Below, one piece after another: positions 43,421 to 53,063 of a DNA stretch of 64,000 nucleotides. Source of the DNA: Luteimonas wenzhouensis (GTDB taxonomy: Bacteria > Pseudomonadota > Gammaproteobacteria > Xanthomonadales > Xanthomonadaceae); assembly GCF_007859305.1 (NCBI RefSeq), contig NZ_VOHE01000001.1, positions 248,001 to 312,000 on the forward strand. The letters are read 5' to 3'. Both the position numbers and the translations under genes were made by a program. Positions within the stretch are counted from its first letter, which is position 1. Every line of letters starts with the position of its first letter. Below the pieces are notes generated by a model. The model had not been told where the DNA came from. It was given only the letters and a program-made list of their open reading frames with translations, and made no database searches.

Positions 43421-44644
43421 ATGACGGCCACGATGCCGCGCCTGGGCGCGATGATGTTCCTGCAGTTCTTCATCTGGGGCGCGTGGTTCGTGACCCTGGG
43501 CACGTACCTGGTCAGCGGCCCGCTCCAGGCGAGCGCCAGCCAGGTCGCCACCGCCTTCCTCAGCCAGTCGGTCGGCGCGATCGTGGCGCCGTTCCTGGTG
43601 GGGCTGATCGCCGACCGCTACTTCGCCGCGCAGCGCATTCTCGCCCTGCTGCACCTGGCCGGCGCGGCACTGATGTGGGGCGCGTCGACGGCCACCAGCT
43701 TCCCCGCGTTCGCCGGCTTCGTGTTCGGCTACATGCTGCTGTTCATGCCCACCCTGGCCTTGGCCAACAGCGTGGCGATGCGGCACATGCAGTCGCCGGA
43801 GAAGCAGTTCCCGCCGGTGCGGGTGGCCGGCAGCATCGGCTGGATCGTGGCCGGGCTGCTGATCGGCTGGCTGGGCTGGGAACAGACCCGCAGCCTGGAG
43901 CTCACCTTCCGGATGGCCGCCATCGCCTCGGCGGTGCTGGGCCTGTACGCGCTCACCCTGCCCCATACCCCGCCGCTGGCGCGCGAGCGTGACGCGAAGC
44001 TGGGCGAGATCCTCGGCCTGGACGCGGCGCTGCACCTGCTCAGGTCGCGCGCCTATCTGGTGTTCTTCCTGGCCTCGATCGCGATCTGCATCCCGTTGTC
44101 GTTCTACTACAACTTCACCAACCCCTTCCTCAACGACGTCGGCGTGCGCGGCGCGGCCGGGCTGCAGTCCCTGGGCCAGATGTCGGAAGTGCTGCTGATG
44201 CTGGCCATGCCGTTCCTGTTCGTGCGCCTTGGGGTGAAGGTCATGCTGGCGGTGGGCATGGCCGCGTGGGTGCTGCGCTACGTGATGTTCGCCTTCGGCG
44301 ACGCGGACGCCGGTTTCGCCCTGCTGGTCATCGGCATCGTGCTGCACGGCATCTGCTACGACTTCTTCTTCGTCACCGGCCAGATCTACACCGACGCGCG
44401 CGCCGGCCAGGCGTTCCGCAGCAGCGCGCAGGGCTTCATCACCCTGGCCACCTACGGCGTGGGCATGCTGATCGGCACCTTCCTGTCGGGCGCGGTCGTG
44501 GAGCACTACACCACCGAGGCGGGCCCGGACTGGCAGCAGATCTGGCTGTTCCCGGCTGGCGTCGCCTTCGTGGTGCTGGTCGCCTTCCTGTTCCTGTTCC
44601 ACGACCGTCCGGCGGCTCCGCCCGCCGCGGCGGCGCCGCATTGA
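43421..44644 (+). CDS. MFS transporter, nucleoside:H+ symporter (NupG) family
   Basis: 407 residues with 12 predicted membrane helices. The start LGAMMFLQFFIWGAWFVTLG and ADRYFAAQRILALLHLAGAA match the NupG branch, often found beside sugar oxidoreductases where it probably carries sugars rather than nucleosides. ATG 43421 is preceded by GGAGGGG. Lies between the cytoplasmic TIM-barrel and Gfo/Idh/MocA genes (10-bp gap to the latter), so import of a periplasmic product for cytoplasmic processing is inferred. Confidence 0.87.
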   Translation: MTATMPRLGAMMFLQFFIWGAWFVTLGTYLVSGPLQASASQVATAFLSQSVGAIVAPFLVGLIADRYFAAQRILALLHLAGAALMWGASTATSFPAFAGFVFGYMLLFMPTLALANSVAMRHMQSPEKQFPPVRVAGSIGWIVAGLLIGWLGWEQTRSLELTFRMAAIASAVLGLYALTLPHTPPLARERDAKLGEILGLDAALHLLRSRAYLVFFLASIAICIPLSFYYNFTNPFLNDVGVRGAAGLQSLGQMSEVLLMLAMPFLFVRLGVKVMLAVGMAAWVLRYVMFAFGDADAGFALLVIGIVLHGICYDFFFVTGQIYTDARAGQAFRSSAQGFITLATYGVGMLIGTFLSGAVVEHYTTEAGPDWQQIWLFPAGVAFVVLVAFLFLFHDRPAAPPAAAAPH

Positions 44645-44654
44645 GGGCTATCGC

Positions 44655-45779
44655 ATGGGCACGCTGGGAGTCGCGATCGTCGGCGCCGGAATGATCGGCG
44701 CCGTCCACCGCCGCGCCGCGGTGCTGGCAGGGGCGGTGGTGCGCGGCGTGGCCGCGTCCTCGCCGGAGCGCGCGCGCGAGGTCGCGCAAGCCTGGGGCGC
44801 GGGCCGCGGCTACGCCGGCATCGAGGAGGTGGTGGCCGATCCGCAGGTGCAGGTGGTGCACATCTGCACCCCCAACCACCTGCACCGGGCGATGGCCGAG
44901 GCCGCCCTGGGCGCCGGCAAGCACGTGGTCTGCGAGAAGCCGCTGGCGACCACCCTGGAAGATGCACGTGCGCTCGCCGCGCTGGCTGCGTCCTCCGGGC
45001 TCGTGGCCACCGTGCCCTTCGTCTACCGCTACCACCCGGTGGTGCGCGAGGCGCGGGCGCGCATCGCCGCGGGCGACCTGGGGCCGCTGCGCCTGATCCA
45101 CGGCAGCTACCTGCAGGACTGGCTGCTGGACCCGGCCAGCAACAACTGGCGGGTAGACCCGGCCCTGGGCGGCGCTTCGCGCGTGTTCGCCGACATCGGC
45201 TCGCACTGGTGCGACCTGGTGGAGTGGGTGGGCGGCGAGCGCTTCGCCGAGGTCAGCGCGGTGTTCGAGACCGTGATCCCCGAGCGCGGGGCGGCCACCG
45301 GCAAGAGCTTCGCCACGCCCGCGGCCGGCGGCGAGACCCGCGCGGTGTCGAGCGAGGACGTGGCCGCGGCCATGTTCAAGACCCGCGAGGGCACCCTGGC
45401 GACGCTGACGGTGAGCCAGGTGTCGGCCGGGCGCCGCAACCGGCTGTGGTTCGAGATCGACGGCGCGAAGGCCAGCGTGGCTTTCGACCAGGAAGACTGC
45501 GAACGGCTGTGGATGGGGTTCCCCGACCAGCGCGAGCAGGTATTCGTGCGCGGCCCCGGCGCCGGCAGCGCCGAGCAGCGGCGGCTGTCGATCCTGCCCG
45601 CCGGCCATGCCCAGGGCTACGCCAACTGTTTCGAGGCCTTCGTCGCCGACACCTACCGCGCCATCGCGGGCGAACGGCCCGAGGGCCTGCCGACGTTCGA
45701 AGACGGCCTGCGTTCGGCCCTGATCGTCGACCGCGTCATCGCATCGGCCGGCACGCGCGCGTGGACGCCGATCGCCTGA
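44655..45779 (+). CDS. Gfo/Idh/MocA family oxidoreductase
   Basis: 374 residues. N-terminal Rossmann fold GVAIVGAGMIGAVHRRAAVL, the EKP catalytic Lys (HVVCEKPLATTLEDA) and the active-site His region VFADIGSHWCDLVEWVGGER are intact. No signal peptide, so cytoplasmic. The family interconverts sugar alcohols and ketosugars with NAD(P). In this operon, reduction of a 3-keto sugar is the likely reaction. Ends 115 bp before the exported TIM-barrel gene. Confidence 0.92.
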   Translation: MGTLGVAIVGAGMIGAVHRRAAVLAGAVVRGVAASSPERAREVAQAWGAGRGYAGIEEVVADPQVQVVHICTPNHLHRAMAEAALGAGKHVVCEKPLATTLEDARALAALAASSGLVATVPFVYRYHPVVREARARIAAGDLGPLRLIHGSYLQDWLLDPASNNWRVDPALGGASRVFADIGSHWCDLVEWVGGERFAEVSAVFETVIPERGAATGKSFATPAAGGETRAVSSEDVAAAMFKTREGTLATLTVSQVSAGRRNRLWFEIDGAKASVAFDQEDCERLWMGFPDQREQVFVRGPGAGSAEQRRLSILPAGHAQGYANCFEAFVADTYRAIAGERPEGLPTFEDGLRSALIVDRVIASAGTRAWTPIA

Positions 45780-45894
45780 CCTGCCGCGGCGCGCCGGGCT
45801 CCCGCCCGGCCGCGGCGATGCCGCCCGGACGTGGCGCCCCATGCACCGCGCGCCGGATTCCATCCAACGCCACTGCAGTCTCCGGAGGACCACC

Positions 45895-46749
45895 ATGACG
45901 ATCCATCTCCTGCGCCGGATCGCGGCCGCCGCACTCCTGCTCTGCGCCGCCCTGCCCGCCTGCGCCCAGCAGGCCGGTGCCGCTGCCCCCATCGCCGTGC
46001 AGATGTACACGCTGCGCAACATCGAGTCGCTGGAGGAACGGGTGCGGATCGTCCATGGCGCCGGCGTCCGGGCCGTGGAGACGGTCGGCACCCAGGACGT
46101 GTCCGCCAGCGAGCTCAAGCAGCTGCTCGACCGCTACTCGATCCGGCCCATTGCCGCCCACGTGGCGCTGTCCGAACTGCGCCGCGACCTCGATGGCGCG
46201 GCGGATTTCCACGCCGCGATCGGCAACACGGTCCTGGTGGTGCCATGGCTGGAAGAGGCCGACCGCCCGGCCGATGCCGAAGGCTGGCGTGCGCTGGGCG
46301 CCGAGCTGGGCGGGTACGCCGCGCGACTGGCGGCCCGCGGCATGCGCCTGGCCTACCACAACCACGATTTCGAACTGGCCGAGTTCGACGGCAGGACCGC
46401 GCTCGACCTGATCTTCGAAGGGGCCGGCCCCGCCCTGCTGCTGGAACTGGACCTGGCATGGGTGGCGCGCGCGGACCGCGACCCGGTCGCGCTGCTCGAG
46501 CAGTACCAGGGGCGCGTGTTCGCGGTGCACGCCAAGGACAACGCAGCGCCCGGAGAGGGCGCCGAGGAATGGGGATTCGCGGCCCTGGGCCAGGGCGTGC
46601 TGGACTGGGAAGCGATCCTCCCCGCGGCGGCGCGCGCCGGCACCCAGTGGTACATCATCGAACACGACCATCCCCTCGATCCCGCCGCCGTCGTCGCGAC
46701 CGGCGCGGCCTACCTCGGGGAACGCCTCGCCGCGGGCGAGGGCCTGTAG
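45895..46749 (+). CDS. Exported sugar isomerase/epimerase-like TIM barrel
   Basis: 284 residues. A signal peptide (IAAAALLLCAALPACAQ) sends it to the periplasm. Ligand-like segments MRLAYHNHDFELAEFDG, LLLELDLAWVARADRDP, VFAVHAKDNAAPGEG and WYIIEHDHPLDPA match the AP-endonuclease-2-like family. ATG 45895 is set by GGAGGA upstream. It is clearly different from the cytoplasmic barrel at 42325 and the one at 53064. Reaction unknown. Confidence 0.87.
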   Translation: MTIHLLRRIAAAALLLCAALPACAQQAGAAAPIAVQMYTLRNIESLEERVRIVHGAGVRAVETVGTQDVSASELKQLLDRYSIRPIAAHVALSELRRDLDGAADFHAAIGNTVLVVPWLEEADRPADAEGWRALGAELGGYAARLAARGMRLAYHNHDFELAEFDGRTALDLIFEGAGPALLLELDLAWVARADRDPVALLEQYQGRVFAVHAKDNAAPGEGAEEWGFAALGQGVLDWEAILPAAARAGTQWYIIEHDHPLDPAAVVATGAAYLGERLAAGEGL

Positions 46750-46786
46750 GCCTGCTCCCGGACCCGCAGCCGGAAGGAGAACCACC

Positions 46787-47485
46787 ATGGACACCAGGCA
46801 CCGGCTGTATGCCCTGCTGCTGGCGCTCGCCGGCTTCGGCGCATCCGCCGCCGACAACCAGTTGACCGCGGAAGAGCGCGACCAGGGCTGGCAGCTCCTG
46901 TTCGATGGCGAGGACCTGTCGCAGTGGCGCAACTTCAAAGGCGAGGGGCTGAGCGACAAATGGGTGGTCGAGGACGGCGCCATCAAGCTCAGCGGCCCGG
47001 GCGGCGGCGACATCCTCACCAGGGCCCGCTACCGGGATTTCGACCTCAGGCTGGACTGGAAGATCTCCGAGGGCGGCAACAGCGGCATCTTCATCCTGGC
47101 CGACGAAACCGGCGAGCGCATCTACTCGCACGCGCCTGAAATCCAGATCCTGGACAACGAGCGCCACCCGGACAACCAGCTCGACACCCACCTGTCCGGC
47201 TCCCTGTACGACATGATCGCCTCGCCACCGGCCTCGCACAGGCCGGCAGGCGAGTGGAACCAGGTGCGCATCCTGCTCGACCGCGGGCAGCTCACGGTCT
47301 GGCAGAACGGGGTGCAGACGGTCTCGGTGCGGATCCATGGCCCGGAGTGGCAGCGGCTGGTGGCCGCCAGCAAGTTCGCCAACTGGCCGGGGTTCGCCGC
47401 CAACGACAGCGGCCATATCGGCCTGCAGGACCACGGCGACGTGGTGTGGTTCAAGAACCTCAAGATCCGGGAGCTGGAGCGATGA
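46787..47485 (+). CDS. Exported DUF1080 protein, 3-keto-disaccharide hydrolase family
   Basis: 232 residues, signal peptide cut near GASAADN. Concanavalin-like beta-sandwich of PF06439: GWQLLFDGEDLSQWRN, YRDFDLRLDWKISEGGNSGI, EIQILDNERHPDNQL and HIGLQDHGDVVWFKNLKI. Pfam names this family 3-keto-disaccharide hydrolase; members cleave glycosides after C3 oxidation. The stop overlaps the start of the GMC gene (ATGA), supporting a joint function with that dehydrogenase. Confidence 0.88.
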   Translation: MDTRHRLYALLLALAGFGASAADNQLTAEERDQGWQLLFDGEDLSQWRNFKGEGLSDKWVVEDGAIKLSGPGGGDILTRARYRDFDLRLDWKISEGGNSGIFILADETGERIYSHAPEIQILDNERHPDNQLDTHLSGSLYDMIASPPASHRPAGEWNQVRILLDRGQLTVWQNGVQTVSVRIHGPEWQRLVAASKFANWPGFAANDSGHIGLQDHGDVVWFKNLKIRELER

Positions 47486-49161
47486 GCGACCCTGTCTACC
47501 CGGTGCTGGTGGTCGGGTCGGGCGCCGGCGGCGCGATGGCGGCATACGAGTTGACCCGGCACGGCCACGAGGTGCTCATGCTCGAGGCCGGCCGCGATTA
47601 CGATCCGGTCACGGAAACACCGATGTTCCGGCGCAATGCCGACGCACCGCTGATGGGCGCCGCCACGCCGGACAAGCACTTCGGCTTCTACGACGCCACC
47701 GTCGACGGCGGTTGGCAGGTGCCGGGCGAGCCCTACACCACCGCCGAAGGCAGCGAGTTCCTGTGGTGGCGCTCGCGCATGCTGGGAGGCCGCACCAACC
47801 ACTGGGGCCGCTATTCGCTGCGCTTCAGCACACACGACTTCAAGGGGAAAAGCCGCGACGGACTTGGCGCCGACTGGCCTTTCGACTACGACGAGATCGC
47901 ACCCTGGTACGACCGGACCGAGGCCCTGATCGGCGTGTGCGGGACCAATACCGGCCTGGACGACATGCCGCCCTCGTCGGAAGGCGTCCTGCAGCCGCCG
48001 CCCAGGCCGCGGATCCCGGAACTGCTGATCGCCGCCGCGGCGAAGAAGCTCGGCATCCCGGCGGTGCCGATGCACCGGGCGGTCCTGACCAGGCCGCTGG
48101 ACGATCGCGCGCCCTGCTTCTACGCCACCCCCTGCGGCTACGGCTGCTCGATCGGGGCCGCGTTCCAGACCACCACCTCGCTGCTGCCGATGGCCCGGGC
48201 CACCGGCCGCCTGCGCATCGTCACCGACGCGATGGTGAACACCGTGACCACCGATGCCGACGGCCAGGTGACGGGCGTGGCCTACATCGACAAGAAGACC
48301 GGCACCGAACGGCAGGTGGCTGCGAAGGTGGTGGTCCTGGCCGCCAGCGCCTGCGAGTCGGCACGCATCCTGCTCAATTCGAAGAGCGCCAGGCACCCCA
48401 ATGGACTGGCCAACTCCAGCGGCCAGGTCGGCCGCAACCTGATGGACTCGACCGGCGCCAGCCTGTCGGCGCTGGTCCCCGCGCTGATGAACCGGCCTCG
48501 CTACAACGAGGATGGCCACACCGCCAACCACCTGTTCATCCCCTGGTGGGGACACGAGGCGCAGGCCAGGGGCGAGCTGGACTTCCCGCGTGGCTACCAC
48601 TTCGAACTGGGCGGGCGCTTCGGCGAGCCGGGCGCCCATGCCATCGGCGGCCTGCAGGGCTATGGCACCGCGCTGAAGCAGGAGGTACGCGCCTACTACG
48701 GCGCTTTCGTGTCGCTTGTGCTGCGCGGCGAGATGCTTCCAAACGAGCACTGCTACATGGACATCGACCCGCAGGTCACCGACCAGTGGGGCATCCCGGT
48801 GCCGCGTTTCCACTGGCGATGGTCGGAGCATGAACTCAGGCAGGTCGCGCACGGCCTGAAGACCGCCAAGGCCATCCTGGAAACCATGGGTGCGAACGTC
48901 GGCGAACTGCCCGCTCCGGAAGAAGCGATCGCCAGGGGCGGCGAGATCATCCACGAAGTCGGCACCACGCGGATGGGCGAATCGCCCAGGGATTCGGTGA
49001 CCAACCAGTGGGGCCAGACCTGGGACTGCCCCAACCTGTTCGTGATGGATGGCGGCGTGTTCGCCTCCAATCCGCACAAGAACTGCACCCTGACCATCAT
49101 GACCCTCGCGATGCGCAACAGCGCCTGGCTGGCGGGCCAACTCAAGGCGGGGAGGCTGTGA
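47482..49161 (+). CDS. GMC family oxidoreductase, glucoside 3-dehydrogenase-like large subunit
   Basis: 559 residues. FAD Rossmann motif VLVVGSGAGGAMAAYELTRH, the flavin loop RMLGGRTNHWGRYSLRF and the C-terminal GMC region GTTRMGESPRDSVTNQWGQT and NPHKNCTLTIMTLAMR with the His/Asn catalytic area. It has no signal peptide; the small subunit next to it has a Tat signal, so the folded pair is likely co-exported. Related families include glucoside 3-dehydrogenase and gluconate dehydrogenase. The DUF1080 neighbour favours C3 oxidation of a glycoside. Confidence 0.88.
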   Translation: MSDPVYPVLVVGSGAGGAMAAYELTRHGHEVLMLEAGRDYDPVTETPMFRRNADAPLMGAATPDKHFGFYDATVDGGWQVPGEPYTTAEGSEFLWWRSRMLGGRTNHWGRYSLRFSTHDFKGKSRDGLGADWPFDYDEIAPWYDRTEALIGVCGTNTGLDDMPPSSEGVLQPPPRPRIPELLIAAAAKKLGIPAVPMHRAVLTRPLDDRAPCFYATPCGYGCSIGAAFQTTTSLLPMARATGRLRIVTDAMVNTVTTDADGQVTGVAYIDKKTGTERQVAAKVVVLAASACESARILLNSKSARHPNGLANSSGQVGRNLMDSTGASLSALVPALMNRPRYNEDGHTANHLFIPWWGHEAQARGELDFPRGYHFELGGRFGEPGAHAIGGLQGYGTALKQEVRAYYGAFVSLVLRGEMLPNEHCYMDIDPQVTDQWGIPVPRFHWRWSEHELRQVAHGLKTAKAILETMGANVGELPAPEEAIARGGEIIHEVGTTRMGESPRDSVTNQWGQTWDCPNLFVMDGGVFASNPHKNCTLTIMTLAMRNSAWLAGQLKAGRL

Positions 49162-49931
49162 TGCGAACACCACGCGAGGACCGGCCCATGCCGGCCGATA
49201 CCCACGACGGCGCGGCCGCCTACGCGAACCGGCTGACCCGGCGCGAGTCGCTGAAGCTGCTGGCCGCACTGGCGGCGAGCGCGATGCTGCCCGCGGCACC
49301 CGCGGAAGGGACCGCAGGCGCGCTGGCGGACGACGGGCATTGGCCGGAGCTCGACCTGCCGCCCGTGACGGCCGCGGGGTACGGCACCGATCCGGACCTG
49401 ATGACGCCGGAGGCGCCATGGCCGCTGACGCTGACGCCGCCCCAGCTCTCGCTGCTGGCAGTGCTGTCGGACATCATCGTGCCGGCGGAGGGCCAGTCGC
49501 CGTCGGCGTCCGCGGTGCAGGTCCCGACGGTGATCGACGAATGGGTGAGCGCGCCCTACCCCGACCAGCAGCGCGACCGCGTCACCATCCTGTCGGCCCT
49601 GGCCTGGATCGACGACGAAGCCGCGCTGCGCTTCTCGCGGCCATTCGCGTCGCTGGACACTGCGCGGCAGCTGGCGATCATCGACGACATCGCCTACGAC
49701 AACCACCAGACCCCGCGGCGGTTCCAGCGCATCGCCAGGGCCTTCGCCCGGCTGCGCGAGCTGGTCCTGGCCGCCTACTTCTGCACGCCCGAAGGCATGG
49801 AGGACATCGGCTACCTGGGCAACGTCGCCATCGCCGGGGACTACCCCGGACCGACGCCGGACGCGTATCGCCATCTGGAGATGGTGCTGTCGGAACTGGG
49901 ACTGAGCGAGTTCGCCTATCCCGTGGACTAG
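49161..49931 (+). CDS. Gluconate 2-dehydrogenase subunit 3 family, Tat-exported
   Basis: 256 residues. Twin-Arg signal TRRESLKLLAALAASAMLPA is at ~24-43, after a 22-residue polar leader. The body (LTPPQLSLLAVLSDIIVPAE, DNHQTPRRFQRIARAFARLR) matches the small subunit of GMC dehydrogenases, which works as chaperone and export partner for the flavoprotein. Start ATG overlaps the GMC stop in TGATG. No cytochrome c subunit gene follows. Last gene of the plus operon. Confidence 0.87.
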   Translation: MRTPREDRPMPADTHDGAAAYANRLTRRESLKLLAALAASAMLPAAPAEGTAGALADDGHWPELDLPPVTAAGYGTDPDLMTPEAPWPLTLTPPQLSLLAVLSDIIVPAEGQSPSASAVQVPTVIDEWVSAPYPDQQRDRVTILSALAWIDDEAALRFSRPFASLDTARQLAIIDDIAYDNHQTPRRFQRIARAFARLRELVLAAYFCTPEGMEDIGYLGNVAIAGDYPGPTPDAYRHLEMVLSELGLSEFAYPVD

Positions 49932-49951
49932 CCGTCGCCGCGCGCGCCGGT

Positions 49952-49974
49952 CCGGCGGCCTGCCCGGCCGCCGG
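49952..49974. terminator. Bidirectional hairpin between the convergent oxidoreductase operons
   Basis: CCGGCGGCC and GGCCGCCGG form a perfect 9-bp stem with a TGCCC loop in the 58-bp gap between the two convergent operons. No T-run; position makes a terminator likely. Confidence 0.5.
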
Positions 49975-49989
49975 CCCCCGCGCGGGGCT

Positions 49990-50772
49990 TCAGCGCGCCT
50001 GGAGTTCCCGCACCCAGATGTTGCGGAAGCTGACTTCGGAGCCGTGATCCTGGAGGTAGATCGGCGCGCAGCCGTGCGGGGCGTAGCTCGGCGCGCCGCG
50101 GTACTCCGTGGTGCCGGCGATGACGGTGTCGTCCTGCACCAGCACGCCGTTGTGCAGCACGGTGATGCGCGCCGGGGCCAGTAGCCCGCCGCCGTCGGAA
50201 AAGCGCGGCGCCTTCCAGATGATGTCGTAGGCCTGCCACTCGCCCGGCGGGCGCGAGGCGTTCACCAGCGGGATCGCCTGCTTGTAGATCGAGGCCGCCT
50301 GGCCGTTGGCGTAGGTGGGGTTGTCGTAGCTGTCGAGCACCTGCAGTTCGTAGCGTTCCTGCAGGAAGATGCCGCTGTTGCCGCGGTCCTGTCCGTCGAA
50401 TCCGCGGGTCCCGGCCGGCGTGCGCCACTCGATGTGCAGCTGGATGTCGCAGAAGTCCCGGCGGGTGCGGATGCCCCCGGTGCCGGGCACGACGGTCATC
50501 GCGCCGTCGGCCACCTTCCACGGGGCGTCGCCGCCCCGCTCCGATTCCCACGCCGCCAGGCCGGAGCCGTCGAACAGCACCACCGCGTCCGAGGGCGCCG
50601 CCCCGACGGGCGTGGCCACGACCGGCGGCACCGGCGTCCAGGCCTCGGTCTTTTCCGGATCGGCGGACGGGTCGTGGGCCAGTGCCACCGCGGCCGCCAG
50701 CACGCCGCCGGCCAGCACGCCGGCGCGCACGGCCGCGGCCCTGCGGCACGGATGGAAAGAGGCCGCGCGCAT
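49990..50772 (-). CDS. Exported DUF1080 protein, second paralogue
   Basis: 260 residues with an N-terminal hydrophobic signal ([16 protein letters not shown]). PF06439 sandwich: [60 protein letters not shown], and [20 protein letters not shown] at the C-terminus. It differs greatly from the copy at 46787, suggesting other substrates. Start ATG 50772 shares one base with the stop of the small-subunit gene (TGATG). Last gene of the minus operon. Confidence 0.87.
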   Translation of the reverse strand: MRAASFHPCRRAAAVRAGVLAGGVLAAAVALAHDPSADPEKTEAWTPVPPVVATPVGAAPSDAVVLFDGSGLAAWESERGGDAPWKVADGAMTVVPGTGGIRTRRDFCDIQLHIEWRTPAGTRGFDGQDRGNSGIFLQERYELQVLDSYDNPTYANGQAASIYKQAIPLVNASRPPGEWQAYDIIWKAPRFSDGGGLLAPARITVLHNGVLVQDDTVIAGTTEYRGAPSYAPHGCAPIYLQDHGSEVSFRNIWVRELQAR

Positions 50773-51347
50773 CACCGCGTCGCCCATGCCGGCGTGCCCG
50801 GCTCGTAGGGCAGGTCGCCGTCGTAGTGGCCCGGCACCGGGTCGTAGCGCAGCACCTGGGTCGCGCCGACCTCCGAGGTGAAGAAGCTGAAGATCACCAG
50901 CTGCTTGATCATCGTGAACCAGTGCACCCCGCCCGCGCTGCCCGACCCGTCGGCGGACACCCAGGCCCCGCGGGCACGCTCGGCGGCCTCGCGGTCCGCT
51001 TCGGTGAGCAGCTGCAGGCGGTCGGCCTGCGGCAGGGACAGGAAGCTGCCGCCGGCGCGCCGGTCCAGCTCGACCAGTCCTGCGCGGAACGCGGCCTGGT
51101 CCTCGGGGCCGTAGCAGTCGGTGACGAAGCGCGCCATGAACGCGCCCACCTCCGCGTCCTTCGCCCCGGGCGTGTCGGTGCGCGGGATGATCGCCTCGGC
51201 GATCTCGTCGAGCAGCGCCACGTCCCGTGCGCCGAAGGCGGTGGCGCCCGGTTCCGCCGGCGCCTGCGCCACGAGGAGGGCCGGATTGCCCACCATCGCC
51301 ACGCCGGTGGCGGCCGCGATCATCTTCAGCAGTTCACGACGTTCCAT
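50772..51347 (-). CDS. Gluconate 2-dehydrogenase subunit 3 family, second copy
   Basis: 191 residues starting [20 protein letters not shown], a compact twin-Arg signal. Family body: [20 protein letters not shown] and [20 protein letters not shown], and [20 protein letters not shown] near the end. Small export/assembly subunit for the GMC flavoprotein encoded just before it. Both junctions in this operon use the TGATG overlap, indicating tight translational coupling and fixed subunit ratio. Confidence 0.9.
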   Translation of the reverse strand: MERRELLKMIAAATGVAMVGNPALLVAQAPAEPGATAFGARDVALLDEIAEAIIPRTDTPGAKDAEVGAFMARFVTDCYGPEDQAAFRAGLVELDRRAGGSFLSLPQADRLQLLTEADREAAERARGAWVSADGSGSAGGVHWFTMIKQLVIFSFFTSEVGATQVLRYDPVPGHYDGDLPYEPGTPAWATR

Positions 51348-53032
51348 CACAGGTTCCCCGCCTTGAGTTCGCGCACCGCATGGTCGGCGGCGCGCGCGGT
51401 CAGCGCCATGTAGGTGAGCGACGGATTGACGCAGCTGGCCGAGGTCATGCAGGCGCCGTCGGTCACGTACACGTTCGGCGCGTCCCACACCTGGTTGTGC
51501 GCGTTGAGCACCGAGGTCTTCGGGTCGCGGCCCATGCGCGCGGTGCCCATCTCATGGATGCCCCGGCCGGGGGCGTAGTTGCCCTCGTAGGTCCGCACGT
51601 CGCGCACGCCCGCCGCCTCCAGCATCTCGGCGGCATCGGCGGCCATGTCCTTGCGCATGGCGCGCTCGTTGTCGCGGATCGAGACGTCCATCGCCAGCAC
51701 CGGCAGGCCCCACTTGTCGCGCACGCTGTGGTCCAGGCGGATGGTGTTGTCGTGGTAGGGCAGCATCTCGCCGAAGGCAGTCATGCCGATGGTCCAGGCG
51801 CCCGGGGTGCTCAGCGCCTCCTTGAGCCCGGTGCCGATCCCCAGTTCGGCCACGGCCCGCGACCAGCCCTCGCGGCCCGCCCCGCCCTGGTAGCCGAACC
51901 CGCGCAGGTACTCGCGCCGGTCGTTGCCGACGTTGCGGAAGCGCGGGATGTAGAAGCCGCACGGCCGGCGTCCGGAGTAGTACCGGTCCTCGTAGCCGTC
52001 GACCACACCCTGAGCGCCGACCTCGAAATGGTGGTCCATGACGTTGTGGCCCAGTTCCCCCGACGAGGAGCCCAGCCCGCCTTCCCACACGTCGGTGGCA
52101 GAGTTCATCAGGATCCAGGTCGAGTTGAACGCCGACGCGTTGAGGAAGATGACCCTGGCCGTGTACTGGTAGGTCAGGCCGGTCTCGGCGTCGATGATCT
52201 CCACCCCTCGGGCACGCTTGCGGTCCTTGTCGTACAGCACTTCCTTGACGATCGAGAACGGCCGCAGGGTCAGGTTGCCGGTCTTCATCGCCGCCGGCAA
52301 CGTGGCCGACTGGGTCGAGAAATAGGCCCCGAACGGGCAGCCCAGGATGCACTTGTTGCGATACTGGCAGTTGGCCCTGCCCTGCTCCGGCCGCGGCTCG
52401 GTGATGTTGGCGGTGCGCGAATGGATCAGGCGGCGGCTGCCGCCGAAGGCCTTGAGGATGCGCGCGGCCACGTCCTTCTCGACCACGTTGAGCGGGACCG
52501 GCGGCAGGAACTTGCCGTCCGGCAGCACGTCCAGCCCCTCTACCGTGCCGGCGATGCCGGCGAAGGTCTCCACGTAGTCGTACCAGGGCGCCAGGTCCTC
52601 GTAGCGGATCGGCCAGTCGACGGCGATGCCCTCGCGCGCGTTGGCCTCGAAGTCCATCGGCGAGAAGCGGTAGCTCTGGCGTCCCCACAGCAGCGAGCGG
52701 CCGCCGACGTGGTAGCCGCGGAACCAGTCGAAGCGCTTGACCTCCACGTAGGGGCAGTCGGTTTCGTCGGCCCACATGCCGTCGGTGCTCTCCGACAGCG
52801 GGTAGTCCCGGCGCAGCACCGGGTGCGCTTCCTTCATCGCCTGCGTGGGCACGTTGCGGTGCGGATAGTCCCAGACCTCCTTGTGCGCGTTGACGTAGTC
52901 CTTGATGTGCTCGATGTTGCGGCCACGCTCGAGCATGAGCACCTTGAGTCCCTTCTCGGCCAGTTCCTTGGCGGCCCAGCCGCCGCTGATGCCCGAGCCG
53001 ACGACGATCGCGTCGTAATGGTTGTTCGCCAT
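51347..53032 (-). CDS. GMC family oxidoreductase, second large subunit
   Basis: 561 residues, no signal peptide. FAD motif AIVVGSGISGGWAAKELAEK, flavin loop HVGGRSLLWGRQSYRFSP, Cys-rich KCILGCPFGAYFSTQSATLP and C-terminal GTARMGRDPKTSVLNAHNQ then CVNPSLTYMALTARAADHAV. Clearly a paralogue, not a near copy, of the enzyme at 47482. Periplasmic oxidation of a glycoside or sugar is inferred, exported with the Tat small subunit. Electron acceptor unknown. Confidence 0.9.
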   Translation of the reverse strand: MANNHYDAIVVGSGISGGWAAKELAEKGLKVLMLERGRNIEHIKDYVNAHKEVWDYPHRNVPTQAMKEAHPVLRRDYPLSESTDGMWADETDCPYVEVKRFDWFRGYHVGGRSLLWGRQSYRFSPMDFEANAREGIAVDWPIRYEDLAPWYDYVETFAGIAGTVEGLDVLPDGKFLPPVPLNVVEKDVAARILKAFGGSRRLIHSRTANITEPRPEQGRANCQYRNKCILGCPFGAYFSTQSATLPAAMKTGNLTLRPFSIVKEVLYDKDRKRARGVEIIDAETGLTYQYTARVIFLNASAFNSTWILMNSATDVWEGGLGSSSGELGHNVMDHHFEVGAQGVVDGYEDRYYSGRRPCGFYIPRFRNVGNDRREYLRGFGYQGGAGREGWSRAVAELGIGTGLKEALSTPGAWTIGMTAFGEMLPYHDNTIRLDHSVRDKWGLPVLAMDVSIRDNERAMRKDMAADAAEMLEAAGVRDVRTYEGNYAPGRGIHEMGTARMGRDPKTSVLNAHNQVWDAPNVYVTDGACMTSASCVNPSLTYMALTARAADHAVRELKAGNL

Positions 53033-53063
53033 GTATGACTGATTCCTGGAAGTGGGCCGATGG

